64,000 bases of DNA, from positions 246,001 to 310,000 of the forward strand of contig JANWYH010000001.1 in the NCBI GenBank assembly GCA_025054715.1, in the 5' to 3' direction. Both the position numbers and the translations under genes were made by a program. Source of the DNA: Pyrinomonadaceae bacterium (lineage in GTDB: Bacteria; Acidobacteriota; Blastocatellia; Pyrinomonadales; Pyrinomonadaceae). Positions 1 to 7,418 of this stretch are shown here, piece after piece (position 1 is the stretch's first letter; the number at the start of each line of letters is the position of its first letter). The notes beneath the pieces were generated by a model that saw only the letters and a list, made by a program, of their open reading frames with translations, did no database searches and was not told the origin of the DNA.

Positions 1-1
1 A

Positions 2-916
2 GTTAGGCGTGGTGACATTTTGGATATTCTTGATGAGGTGACACATGAGAAGGTTAAGTGGTATCGTGTCAGAGCATATGACGATGACGCGACGGAAGGC
101 TGGATCGAAGCACAGAATGTTATAGTCGGCAGTCTTCTTGAAAAATCAATAAAGCTAGCCGAAGAAGACAAAGAAATTGAAGCACAGGCACAGGGACAAC
201 TTAGAGCCGCAGCAAAATTGAGGCTTTCGCCTGAGCTTCGAGAAGATAACGTTCTTTTAACGCTAGAAAAGAAGGGAGAAACTCAAATAGTCTTCGATAT
301 AATTGCATGGAAATTCGTTCCAAAGCAAGATTTAGTAGATGGGGATGAAAGTCGAAAAAACGAGGAAATAGAAGAAGCAAAGCGAGAGAAAGAAGTGGAA
401 ACAATAGATGAGAAATATGACATCTGGTACAAGGTTCGGTTGAATCGGTCTGTTTCTCCGGCACCTGCCGGGTGGATATTTGGAAGACAAGTGGATTTAT
501 TAATTCCTCAAGACATAATGTATTACCAATATCAAGGAAAGCGTTTTGTGGCATGGCGTCGTATTGATTCATCAGAAACTAGTGATTCTGGACGCACAAT
601 AAGACCGGGCAGCTGGATTGTCCTATCTCGTAGTAATACTGTAAAGGCTGAATCAGCCGAGCAAGAACCCGATTTCGATCAAATTTTAGTCTTTTATTAC
701 GATAAATACAGCGGCACTCATGCTACGGTTTATCGAAGCGGCGAGGTTTGGGGTAAACTTCCCCTAACCATGGGCGGACAAGGGCTGAATAAAACTTTTA
801 CGGTCAGAATTCGCAATAACAACGGCGAACTTGAAGAGAAAACCTTTGTAATTTTCAAAAACGTTAGGGGACACCTACAAGTTACGCCACCGTCTGATGT
901 TCCAAAGGGCAGATGA
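2..916 (+). CDS. SH3-domain protein, C-terminal part (5' end outside window)
   Basis: The reading frame is open to the left edge of the window (V-R-R-G-D-I-L-D...), so this is the 3' part of a longer gene. A TTG at 20 is available but would start inside a domain. Two SH3b-like modules are visible: one at the left edge (GDILDILDEV ... WYRVRAY ... GWIEAQNV) and one around residues 140-165 (WYKVRL ... AGWIFGRQVD). A charged, probably helical linker rich in E, K and R lies between them. Bacterial SH3b modules usually bind peptidoglycan or mediate protein contacts, so an envelope location is likely but unproven, because the N-terminus and any signal peptide are missing. The stop lies 7 bp from the convergent rph stop. 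Confidence 0.6.
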   Translation, partial: VRRGDILDILDEVTHEKVKWYRVRAYDDDATEGWIEAQNVIVGSLLEKSIKLAEEDKEIEAQAQGQLRAAAKLRLSPELREDNVLLTLEKKGETQIVFDIIAWKFVPKQDLVDGDESRKNEEIEEAKREKEVETIDEKYDIWYKVRLNRSVSPAPAGWIFGRQVDLLIPQDIMYYQYQGKRFVAWRRIDSSETSDSGRTIRPGSWIVLSRSNTVKAESAEQEPDFDQILVFYYDKYSGTHATVYRSGEVWGKLPLTMGGQGLNKTFTVRIRNNNGELEEKTFVIFKNVRGHLQVTPPSDVPKGR

Positions 917-923
917 TACTGAT

Positions 924-1649
924 TTATTGAAGTTTTGCAAGAGAGAGTCTTTGAATTTCTATAAGTTCGGAAATGCCTTTTTGAGCGAGTTTTATCATTT
1001 GGTTCATCTGCTCTATGTTAAATGGTTGCAATTCTGCAGTTCCTTGAACCTCGACAAAGTCTCCTTTTCCGGTGCAAACTACGTTCATATCAACTTCTGC
1101 CGCCGAGTCTTCTTCATAGCAAAGGTCTAAAAGAAGACAGCCTTTGATTATTCCAACGCTCACTGCTGCGACTTCTGAAATTATAGGGCTTTCTTTTATG
1201 GTTTGGCTCTTAAGTAGTCTATTACAAGCAATAGCCAGGGCTACAAATCCGCCAGTGATTGCAGCACATCTAGTGCCGCCATCAGCCATTATAACGTCAC
1301 AATCTATTGTTATTTGTCTTTCGCCTAATTTAGCGAAATCAACTGCGGCGCGCAGACTCCTGCCTATGAGCCTTTGGACTTCTTGGGTTCTTCCGGAAAG
1401 TCTCTGTATTTCCCGCTGAGTTCTGGTTTGAGTTGCGCGTGGAAGCATCGCATATTCTGCTGTTATCCAACCCGTTCCAGTACCTCTTAAAAATGGTGGG
1501 ACTTTTTCTTCTACAGTTGCAGTGCAAATGATCTTTGTTCGTCCCATTTCAATTAACGCTGAGCCTTCTGCGTAGGGCAATACATTTGGCGTTATCTTTG
1601 TTTTCCTCAACTCATCAAATGCTCTATTGTCGCTTCTTTTGTAACTCAT
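924..1649 (-). CDS. rph: Ribonuclease PH
   Basis: This is RNase PH, a phosphorolytic 3'-5' exoribonuclease that trims the 3' tails of tRNA precursors. The 241 residues match the family's usual length. The N-terminus carries the typical [11 protein letters not shown] opening, followed by the arginine-rich [19 protein letters not shown] segment that forms the phosphate and hexamer surface, and [19 protein letters not shown] in the core. Its ATG overlaps the murI stop as ATGA, so translation is probably coupled to murI. Because ssrA lies just upstream of murI, a tRNA-processing enzyme shares a transcription unit with a tRNA-like RNA. Confidence 0.95.
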   Translation of the reverse strand: MSYKRSDNRAFDELRKTKITPNVLPYAEGSALIEMGRTKIICTATVEEKVPPFLRGTGTGWITAEYAMLPRATQTRTQREIQRLSGRTQEVQRLIGRSLRAAVDFAKLGERQITIDCDVIMADGGTRCAAITGGFVALAIACNRLLKSQTIKESPIISEVAAVSVGIIKGCLLLDLCYEEDSAAEVDMNVVCTGKGDFVEVQGTAELQPFNIEQMNQMIKLAQKGISELIEIQRLSLAKLQ

Positions 1650-2548
1650 TTTTGACCTTGAGAAAATTTATGAGTTTTTAATCCATCTTCTCCGAGGAAT
1701 TCTACTTCTTCAAGTTTTGTTGGCGGGCTTCCCAAAAATCTTTCAGCTACTTTTGCAAATCTTTTCGCTGCGTCGGTTACGTAGAAATGATCCAGATCGT
1801 CGCAGATGTATCTCTTTTTTTTGGGCGGATGATTATTTTCCAAGCCTTCATTTTGCAAAATTCTCCTTACTTCTTCAGCACAAGCTTCGCCTGAGTCAAC
1901 TAGCTGAACGCTATCGCCGATGACCTTTCGGATTGTATTTTTAAGAATCGGATAGTGTGTGCAGCCTAAAACAAGAACATCTGGATTAAAAAGAACAACT
2001 TCTTTTAGGTATTTTCTTGCTATGGACAGGGTTTCTTCTTCTTCAGCCCAACCTTCCTCTGCCAACGGGACAAATAAAGGACATGCGACCTGGATTATTT
2101 CGGCTTTACTTGAAACTTGGCGAATTGCCTTCAAGTATGCATTGCTTTGCACAGTGGCCTCAGTGGCTATAATTGCAATTTTTGGGTAGGCTTTGTCTTT
2201 GGTTAATTCTACGGCTTTTCTCGCACCGGGGCCGATGACTCCGACAGCAATAAGACCAATATTTTCTCGTATTTTTGATAAAGCGATCGCCGAAGCCGTA
2301 TTACACGCGACGACAAGAAGCTTTATTCCGCAAGATGCAAGAAACTGAGCGTTTTCTATAGCATACCTTTCTACGGTAGCAAGTGACTTCGTTCCGTAGG
2401 GAACGCGAGCGGTATCGCCTAAGTAGATGAAATGTTCATTTGGAAGGTGTTTATGTAAAGCTTTATAAACGGTCAAGCCTCCAACGCCACTATCGAAAAT
2501 TCCTATGGGCAAAGTTTTCAATGAGTTTATCTCGACTTTTTGTTCCAT
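1646..2548 (-). CDS. murI: Glutamate racemase
   Basis: Glutamate racemase interconverts L- and D-glutamate and supplies D-Glu for peptidoglycan. Family signatures are [13 protein letters not shown] near the N-terminus, VACNTASA with the first catalytic Cys and LGCTHYPI with the second. The frame stays open upstream to 2746, but that part is the antisense-free body of tmRNA read as protein. I chose the ATG at 2548 ([10 protein letters not shown]), which has an AGAGAG ribosome-binding site 6 nt upstream. That site begins right after the encoded CCA of tmRNA, leaving only 12 nt between tmRNA and the start codon. The protein is 300 residues, slightly longer than the family average, with an extra C-terminal tail. 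Confidence 0.95.
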   Translation of the reverse strand: MEQKVEINSLKTLPIGIFDSGVGGLTVYKALHKHLPNEHFIYLGDTARVPYGTKSLATVERYAIENAQFLASCGIKLLVVACNTASAIALSKIRENIGLIAVGVIGPGARKAVELTKDKAYPKIAIIATEATVQSNAYLKAIRQVSSKAEIIQVACPLFVPLAEEGWAEEEETLSIARKYLKEVVLFNPDVLVLGCTHYPILKNTIRKVIGDSVQLVDSGEACAEEVRRILQNEGLENNHPPKKKRYICDDLDHFYVTDAAKRFAKVAERFLGSPPTKLEEVEFLGEDGLKTHKFSQGQK

Positions 2549-2560
2549 TATATACTCTCT

Positions 2561-2921
2561 TGGTGGAGGCGGTGGGAATCGAACCCACATCCAAGAGTTG
2601 TGACCAGAGGATCCTACACGCTTAGTCAGTTTGTTAAGTCTCGTTCGTGAAGACACCAAACTGACAAAGCTCTTCACGAACCAGCCTGTCTTGATTCGCC
2701 CAAGCGTCTCAGGCGGCAACGCGAGGGCTAGCCTGAAAATCGTCACGCCTTTTCATCGGTCTCAGGCTAACCGATGAAGAGACGGCTGCTTTTCAATTAA
2801 GCAGCAAGAGCCAATTCTTGGTTGGCATTTGTATTTCTTTCGGTTCTTTTACGGGTCACCGAAAGCAAACCCGACGTGCATCCTGCTGACCTACAAACTC
2901 CTGTCGAAGCCTTTCGCCCCC
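2561..2921 (-). ncRNA. ssrA: Transfer-messenger RNA (tmRNA)
   Basis: On the minus strand the 5' end reads GGGGGCGAAAGGCTTCGACA and the 3' end closes as a tRNA-like half with GGTTCGATTCCCACC, ending in an encoded CCA. The length of 361 nt is typical for a one-piece tmRNA. The tag frame ends at a TAA around 2799 and encodes ...T-N-A-N-Q-E-L-A-L-A-A, with the usual ALAA degradation end. tmRNA rescues stalled ribosomes and tags the incomplete peptide for proteolysis. A promoter is visible just upstream, and murI begins 12 nt after the CCA. Confidence 0.97.
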
Positions 2922-2933
2922 AGACTGATTTTC

Positions 2934-2962
2934 ATTATACAAAGAAACAATCTTCGATTCAA
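2934..2962 (-). promoter_or_regulatory. Promoter of ssrA
   Basis: Reading the minus strand, TTGAAT (2957-2962) is followed after 17 bp by a perfect TATAAT (2934-2939). The -10 ends 12 bp before the first base of tmRNA, consistent with a start at or just before the mature 5' end. It probably also drives murI and rph, since no terminator is visible between tmRNA and murI. Confidence 0.75.
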
Positions 2963-3720
2963 GGTTTTCTTTATCGACTATCTCGTGAGCTTCAAAAGCA
3001 AATGCATAAACCTTTTAGTCTCTTCGTTAATTTGACAAGAGACCTTCTGAACTTTTTGAGAACTTCAGCGCATTGGAGATTTGAATTAGAAAATAGATAA
3101 CTGATTTATGCTCAAATCAGCATGTCTTTCAGGTAGATAAGATGCTTTGAAAGCGAGCAGACGAAAGTGTTGTTTTGTGAGTCAAAGGTGCAAGCTCTTT
3201 ACTGTTTGCCACTTGAGCAAGCCTTGCGTGAAGTATATCAGCTCATTAAAGGACAGCCTTTGTCAATCACCCTTTCCAAATCCTAAAGAGTTGACCACTC
3301 TGGAAAAGCATTTTTGTCAATGGGCAGCGGTAAACTCATCCCCTATTGACTACCCGGGTGTTTCTTGTCTCTCCATTCGCTTTACAGCAAATTAATGACT
3401 TCCTCTAATCACTTATCACCTGTTCTCAATATAGCAAAAGTCTGCATTCTGAGAAATACTCTTTGCTCATCTAGCCGATCATCCGAAAAGCATTTTCCCG
3501 AATTGACTAAAACGACAAAACTACTATCAGGAATGATTAAAAGATTGGTGTAGCTTTGCAAAAAGTTTACAAGTTTAGTATTGATCCGTCATTACCGAGC
3601 TGTCTTTTTTCTAGCCCGACTAGCTTGCCTACTTTATAGTGGCGAAGGATTCTTTCGCTCGTGTATTATCGCGTATTAGAATTGTCAGGATTCTTATCTT
3701 TAACTTCAAAGCCTTCAAGC
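2963..3720. other. Gene-poor region, no convincing gene
   Basis: About 760 bp between the ssrA and riboswitch promoters. Several short open frames exist, but none has protein-like composition, a ribosome-binding site or a recognisable motif. One modest inverted repeat is present (GTCAAT-GGG, 3316-3324, with CCC-T-ATTGAC, 3341-3350). The stretch could hold an unrecognised small RNA or decayed coding sequence; I cannot support either. Confidence 0.5.
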
Positions 3721-3750
3721 TTGACAAAAAGGCGTCGGTTTTCTTATTCT
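3721..3750 (+). promoter_or_regulatory. Promoter of the riboswitch-htpX-terC unit
   Basis: A perfect TTGACA (3721-3726) is followed after 18 bp by TATTCT (3745-3750). The predicted transcription start, near 3757, falls at the first base of the riboswitch closing stem, as expected for a leader RNA. Confidence 0.75.
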
Positions 3751-3756
3751 AATAAC

Positions 3757-3856
3757 TGCAAGGGGAGTAGATAGCCTGAAAGGGTTCGGTAAAGTCGTCA
3801 ACACGATTGCCTCTGAAAGGGCAATCCGCTTTACCGAAGAATCATCGAGACCTTGC
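3757..3856 (+). ncRNA. Manganese riboswitch aptamer (yybP-ykoY family)
   Basis: The conserved core is present in order: GGGGAGTAG after the 5' closing strand, AAAGTCGTCAACACG, and CGAGACC at the 3' end. Helices: P1 GCAAGG (3758-3763) with CCTTGC (3851-3856); a perfect 10-bp helix TTCGGTAAAG (3785-3794) with CTTTACCGAA (3829-3838); and GATTGCC (3805-3811) with GGCAATC (3820-3826) capped by a GAAA-containing loop. This family senses Mn2+ and often precedes Mn2+ exporters, and a TerC/Alx-type gene follows here. Assignment is by motif and pairing, without a covariance-model search. Confidence 0.92.
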
Positions 3857-3907
3857 GTCAAGATTGCTTACGCTTTGTAAGTCATTTTGATGCAAGGCCT
3901 TTTTATT
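3851..3907 (+). terminator. Riboswitch-controlled intrinsic terminator
   Basis: CCTTGCGTCAA (3851-3861) pairs with TTGATGCAAGG (3887-3897), with one G-T wobble, followed by CCTTTTTATT. The left arm starts with the same CCTTGC that closes P1 of the aptamer. The two helices are therefore mutually exclusive: ligand-stabilised P1 should prevent terminator formation and switch htpX-terC on. The ribosome-binding site of htpX lies just downstream at 3911. Confidence 0.85.
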
Positions 3908-3922
3908 ATAGGGAGGAAAAAT

Positions 3923-4768
3923 ATGCTCAACAGATTAAAGACAGTAGCTTTGCTTGGATTTCTGACAGCATTGTTCTTGTTTATTGGTAATTTGTTGGGT
4001 GGTTACATTGGCTTGGTAATTGCTGCCGTTCTAGCAGCTTTTATGAACTTTGGTGCATATTGGTTTTCAGACAGGATTGTTCTTAGAATGTACAATGCAA
4101 AGGAAGTCGGAAGAAGTGAAGCTCCCGAACTTTATGAGATGATTGCCGAACTTTCGAAAGCGGCAAACATACCTATGCCGAGAGTTTACATAATACCTGA
4201 AGAGTCACCGAATGCTTTTGCGACAGGGAGGAACCCAAAAAATGCGGCTGTTGCAGTTACAGAAGGCATCTTGCAACTTCTCGATAGAAAAGAACTTTAT
4301 GGAGTACTTGCTCACGAAATAGCTCACATAAAGAACCGTGACACGCTTATAATGACGGTTGCAGGAGCACTGGCTGGTGCGATTAGCTTTCTTGCTGATA
4401 TGGCTTTTTGGAGCTCGATCTTTGGAGGATCTGACGATGAAGAAGGTTCAAATCCAGTAGTTGGTATTTTAGCCATGATTGTTGCGCCTTTGGCAGCAAT
4501 GCTGATTCAGTTTTCCATTTCTCGTTCTCGTGAATTTATTGCTGATGAGACGGGGGCGAGATTAAGTGGCGATCCACTTGCTCTTGCCTCAGCCCTTAGG
4601 AAAATCGAAGCGTGGTCACAAAGAATTCCAATCCACAGCGGCAATCAGGCAACTTCACATCTTTTTATCGTAAATCCGTTTTCTGGAATGAGCTTAAGCA
4701 GGCTGTTTAGCACACATCCTGCGACAGAAGAAAGAATCAAACGTTTAGAGGCTATGAGGATTGTGTAA
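3923..4768 (+). CDS. htpX: HtpX-type membrane zinc metalloprotease
   Basis: HtpX is an M48 metalloprotease of the inner membrane with its active site facing the cytoplasm, involved in membrane protein quality control. The 281 residues carry two N-terminal membrane segments (about 5-25 and 28-50), the zinc motif HEIAH near residue 130, two further hydrophobic stretches (about 145-165 and 180-200) and a downstream SREFIADE glutamate region. The start is set by GGGAGG at 3911-3916, 6 nt from ATG 3923; an in-frame upstream ATG would lie inside the terminator hairpin. It is first in an htpX-terC operon behind the Mn2+ riboswitch, an unusual regulatory partner for HtpX. Confidence 0.93.
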   Translation: MLNRLKTVALLGFLTALFLFIGNLLGGYIGLVIAAVLAAFMNFGAYWFSDRIVLRMYNAKEVGRSEAPELYEMIAELSKAANIPMPRVYIIPEESPNAFATGRNPKNAAVAVTEGILQLLDRKELYGVLAHEIAHIKNRDTLIMTVAGALAGAISFLADMAFWSSIFGGSDDEEGSNPVVGILAMIVAPLAAMLIQFSISRSREFIADETGARLSGDPLALASALRKIEAWSQRIPIHSGNQATSHLFIVNPFSGMSLSRLFSTHPATEERIKRLEAMRIV

Positions 4769-4770
4769 CG

Positions 4771-5751
4771 ATGGAGATACTTTTTCCTTTTGCTGATTAT
4801 TGGTGGTTTTACATGACTTTCACTTTGTTCGTTTTGTTGATGCTTGCGCTTGACTTAGGAGTGTTTCACCGAACGGCGCATGAAGTTTCTTTCAAGGAAG
4901 CAACCATTTGGAGCGCAGTCTGGGTCATCTTGGCATTGTTGTTTAATGTTGTTTTATATTATTACGCAAGTAGTAAATTTGGAGCCGAGATTGGACGGGA
5001 AGTTTCGCTCGAATTCTTAGCGGGCTACATAGTGGAGAAGTCTTTATCGGTTGATAACATTTTCGTTTTTGTTGTGGTTTTTTCGTATTTTGCTATACCT
5101 GCAAAGTATCAGCACAGAGTTTTATTTTATGGGATTCTTGGAGCACTAGTTTTCCGCGCTCTTTTCATCTCGGCAGGGGCCTGGCTGATGCAATTCAAGA
5201 TAGTTGTATATTTCTTCGGTGTGCTTTTGATTTTTACTGGTATCAAGATGATCCTTTCGCTTGAAAAGGAAATTGAGCCTGAAAAGAATCCTGTTATTAA
5301 GCTTTTCAGGCGGTTCGTTCCTGTTACTTCAAGACTAGAAGGGCAGAACTTCTTTATACGCAAGGACGGAAAGATATTTGCAACACCGCTTTTCATCGCA
5401 CTGCTCTTTTTGGAATTAACCGACATAATTTTTGCAATTGATAGCGTTCCTGCCATATTTGCTTTGACAAAAGAGCCGATGATTGTTTACACGTCAAACA
5501 TATTTGCTATCCTGGGTTTGAGAGCAATGTATTTTATGCTAGCTGGAGTAATTAATAAGTTTCACTACTTAAAGTATGGGCTTGCTGTTGTTTTGATATT
5601 CGTCGGACTAAAGATGGTATGGCTTAACGAAGCCTTTGGTGGTAAATTCCCAATATCATGGTCACTAGGATTCATAGCAACGGTTGTTTTCGTTTCGATA
5701 CTCTTTTCTTTGATCTTCCCAGCTAGAGAATCGGCTACTTTGAAAAAGTAG
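4771..5751 (+). CDS. TerC/Alx family membrane protein (probable Mn2+ exporter)
   Basis: A polytopic membrane protein of the TerC/Alx family, with about nine hydrophobic segments. The acidic residues that mark the family are present in EKSLSVDNIFVF (about residue 90) and ELTDIIFAIDS (about residue 215). Family members tied to yybP-ykoY riboswitches, such as E. coli Alx, handle manganese, so Mn2+ export is the best guess. It follows htpX with a 2-nt gap and shares its Mn2+-sensing leader. The 326 residues match the Alx type. Tellurite resistance, the origin of the family name, is not implied. Confidence 0.9.
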   Translation: MEILFPFADYWWFYMTFTLFVLLMLALDLGVFHRTAHEVSFKEATIWSAVWVILALLFNVVLYYYASSKFGAEIGREVSLEFLAGYIVEKSLSVDNIFVFVVVFSYFAIPAKYQHRVLFYGILGALVFRALFISAGAWLMQFKIVVYFFGVLLIFTGIKMILSLEKEIEPEKNPVIKLFRRFVPVTSRLEGQNFFIRKDGKIFATPLFIALLFLELTDIIFAIDSVPAIFALTKEPMIVYTSNIFAILGLRAMYFMLAGVINKFHYLKYGLAVVLIFVGLKMVWLNEAFGGKFPISWSLGFIATVVFVSILFSLIFPARESATLKK

Positions 5752-5757
5752 CCTTAA
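5733..5757 (+). terminator. Terminator-like hairpin spanning the terC stop codon
   Basis: GGCTACTTT (5733-5741), loop GAA, AAAGTAGCC (5745-5753), then TTAATTG. The 9-bp stem is perfect, but the T tract is short. The TAG stop codon (5749-5751) lies inside the right arm. Likely the end of the htpX-terC transcript. Confidence 0.5.
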
Positions 5758-5867
5758 TTGTCGAGGCGAGTGATGATTCCTTGACCAGTTTATAAGTTCG
5801 AGATTTTATTTTCTCGTTCAATAAGCCGACTTGCTGCTTCATCGCCGCTTAATTGCGCTTTTTAGGG

Positions 5868-6410
5868 CTACTGACTTGATTCTTGAGCTTTTGGTTTATA
5901 ATAGGCGTTACCTTTTTGTTTAAGCTTTGCTTCTTGAGCAAGCTTTGTCAAAACTGAATTTAGAAGTTTTTCGTCCTCTACTTTGAAATTTACAATGCCT
6001 TTCGCGTTTACGTCCGGGTCGTCAAAGTGTATTACTAGATAGTGGCGTTTTTCTTTCACCAGACTGCCCAGAATGCCGAAATAAGGAACAACGCCTATGA
6101 CCTGACCAGTTCTTGAAACTACTGCTTTTGAATTTGGATAAGCAATTGAAATCGATGAATAAGGAATGCTAAATTGCTCTTTACCTTCTCGATTGTAGAA
6201 AGCCAATCTTTCGTTCGCCTTATCAAATCTTAAACTTCCTTCCTGCTTCCTGCTAAATCCAAACATGCCACCTTCGTATTTTGCGTTTACAGAATCAGGA
6301 GCTGGAGGTGTTTTTTCTATTTGATTAGCTGGAATTTCAGGCCTTTGTGCATTCATGCTCGAAAAGCAAAGAGTTAACGAAAAGAGCATTGTAAGCAAGT
6401 TTTTCATCAT
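5868..6410 (-). CDS. Exported protein of unknown function
   Basis: I do not recognise a family. The 180 residues begin with a clear signal peptide (KNLLTMLFSLTLCFSSMNA, cleavage probably after the last A). A proline-rich linker follows, then a compact mixed region with alternating hydrophobic residues suggesting a small beta-sandwich or PH-like fold (SLRFDKANERLAFY ... FSIPYSSISIAYP ... RHYLVIHFDD). The C-terminus is lysine-rich. Two adjacent ATG codons could serve as start. It lies 21 bp downstream of the HAS-barrel gene on the same strand, so it may be the last gene of that operon or stand alone. Confidence 0.7.
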   Translation of the reverse strand: MMKNLLTMLFSLTLCFSSMNAQRPEIPANQIEKTPPAPDSVNAKYEGGMFGFSRKQEGSLRFDKANERLAFYNREGKEQFSIPYSSISIAYPNSKAVVSRTGQVIGVVPYFGILGSLVKEKRHYLVIHFDDPDVNAKGIVNFKVEDEKLLNSVLTKLAQEAKLKQKGNAYYKPKAQESSQ

Positions 6411-6431
6411 ACAAATCTATTGACGATTGTT

Positions 6432-7001
6432 CTACAAATTTTGTTGTATAGTCATGGCTTTACGTAAAACTTCAAGACAATCTTTTTCGTCGCTACTAGC
6501 AAAGTTTTTGAGCTTTTCTATTATGATTTCAAAAAGAGGCAAAGCGAATTCTCCTGCATGGGGTTTTAGGTGTGAAAAGTATCCTATTTTTAATTTGCCA
6601 TCTGACCGATGAAAGTGTTCGATTTCTTTTTCGCTAGCTTTGAAAACATCTGCGCCGAATGAGATAGACTTTGGGGCGATTCCTTGCAGAACTTTGTCTT
6701 GTTCGAGTGTGCCTAGAATTAAGATTCTTATCAGCGTAGCGCATGTATTTATTTGGTCTGGGGTAAATATCTCTCGTGCTTGGTCTGGGAAAGATATTGG
6801 TGACATAAGTGAATTATTTGGACTTTGAAGAACAGTGTCAAAAATTATGCCGAAAAAGCTCTCAGCCTCAGCTGATATCTTGACAAAGTTTCCGAAGGCG
6901 AAATCTTCTTTTGACGGCGGATTCTCGACTTCCCGTTTTTCTATGACTTTTCCTACGTAAATCGTGTGTGACTCAGAATGAACTATTCTTGCTATTAGCA
7001 T
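6432..7001 (-). CDS. HAS-barrel-like protein without ATPase domain
   Basis: This 189-residue soluble protein opens with MLIARIVHSESHTIYVGKVI, and the first 60 or so residues (GNFVKI ... FFGIIFDTV) resemble the HAS-barrel that forms the N-domain of the DNA motor HerA. The rest is mainly helical and lacks Walker A and B motifs, so the RecA-like motor domain is absent. It is the last gene of a minus-strand operon containing NurA, the usual partner of HerA, which supports the domain guess. The gap to the zinc-ribbon gene upstream is 3 nt. The family assignment is an inference from pattern; no profile search was possible. Confidence 0.6.
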   Translation of the reverse strand: MLIARIVHSESHTIYVGKVIEKREVENPPSKEDFAFGNFVKISAEAESFFGIIFDTVLQSPNNSLMSPISFPDQAREIFTPDQINTCATLIRILILGTLEQDKVLQGIAPKSISFGADVFKASEKEIEHFHRSDGKLKIGYFSHLKPHAGEFALPLFEIIIEKLKNFASSDEKDCLEVLRKAMTIQQNL

Positions 7002-7004
7002 AGA

Positions 7005-7418
7005 TCAGAACTTAACAGTTTTCGGTATCAAATACAAAAGCCACCAGAGAAGGATTTGTGCAGAGAAAAGTAGCAAACTTAGCGTAAAGCAGATAAGCGC
7101 CAGCTTTTTACCTGCTGTATTTTGCTTTTTGTAAGAAACTGCAAATGCGTAGCTAACAGATAGTAAGGCTAAGGGGAGAAAAATTATTCCAAGATAAGGA
7201 ACTAAAGAATATACAAGGCAAGCGAGCGCTATTTCTGATGCGGTATTTTTATTTTCCTGAAAGATGTTCTCCAGATTGTTTTCAATTAGCGTTTTTCCAT
7301 GTAAATGATATGAGGAGCGAAGAAAATCAAGGGGTTGGTATTCTTCTGAAAGAGTTTTACCACAGACAATGCATGTTTTTTGCGAAGTCATTTCAATTCC
7401 GCATATAACGCATTTCAT
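7005..7418 (-). CDS. Zinc-ribbon membrane protein
   Basis: A 137-residue protein of unknown function. The N-terminus has two CxxC knuckles (CVICG and CIVCG, about residues 3-20) that look like a small zinc ribbon. A soluble stretch and two transmembrane helices (about 62-88 and 103-128) follow, an arrangement seen in small membrane-anchored zinc-ribbon proteins. Its ATG overlaps the nurA stop as ATGA, so it is translationally coupled to the nuclease. It might tether the AAA+/VWA/NurA products at the membrane, but that is speculation. Confidence 0.75.
   Translation of the reverse strand: MKCVICGIEMTSQKTCIVCGKTLSEEYQPLDFLRSSYHLHGKTLIENNLENIFQENKNTASEIALACLVYSLVPYLGIIFLPLALLSVSYAFAVSYKKQNTAGKKLALICFTLSLLLFSAQILLWWLLYLIPKTVKF

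Noticed and set aside
201-572. Minus-strand 123-codon frame
   Set aside because: Shadow of the SH3-domain gene; leucine- and phenylalanine-rich as expected for an antisense of a charged protein.
2549-2746. Upstream extension of the murI frame
   Set aside because: It is the tmRNA gene read as protein; the conserved MurI start with its own ribosome-binding site is at 2548.
2822-3100. 92-codon open frame
   Set aside because: It begins over the antisense of tmRNA and its promoter; composition is not protein-like.
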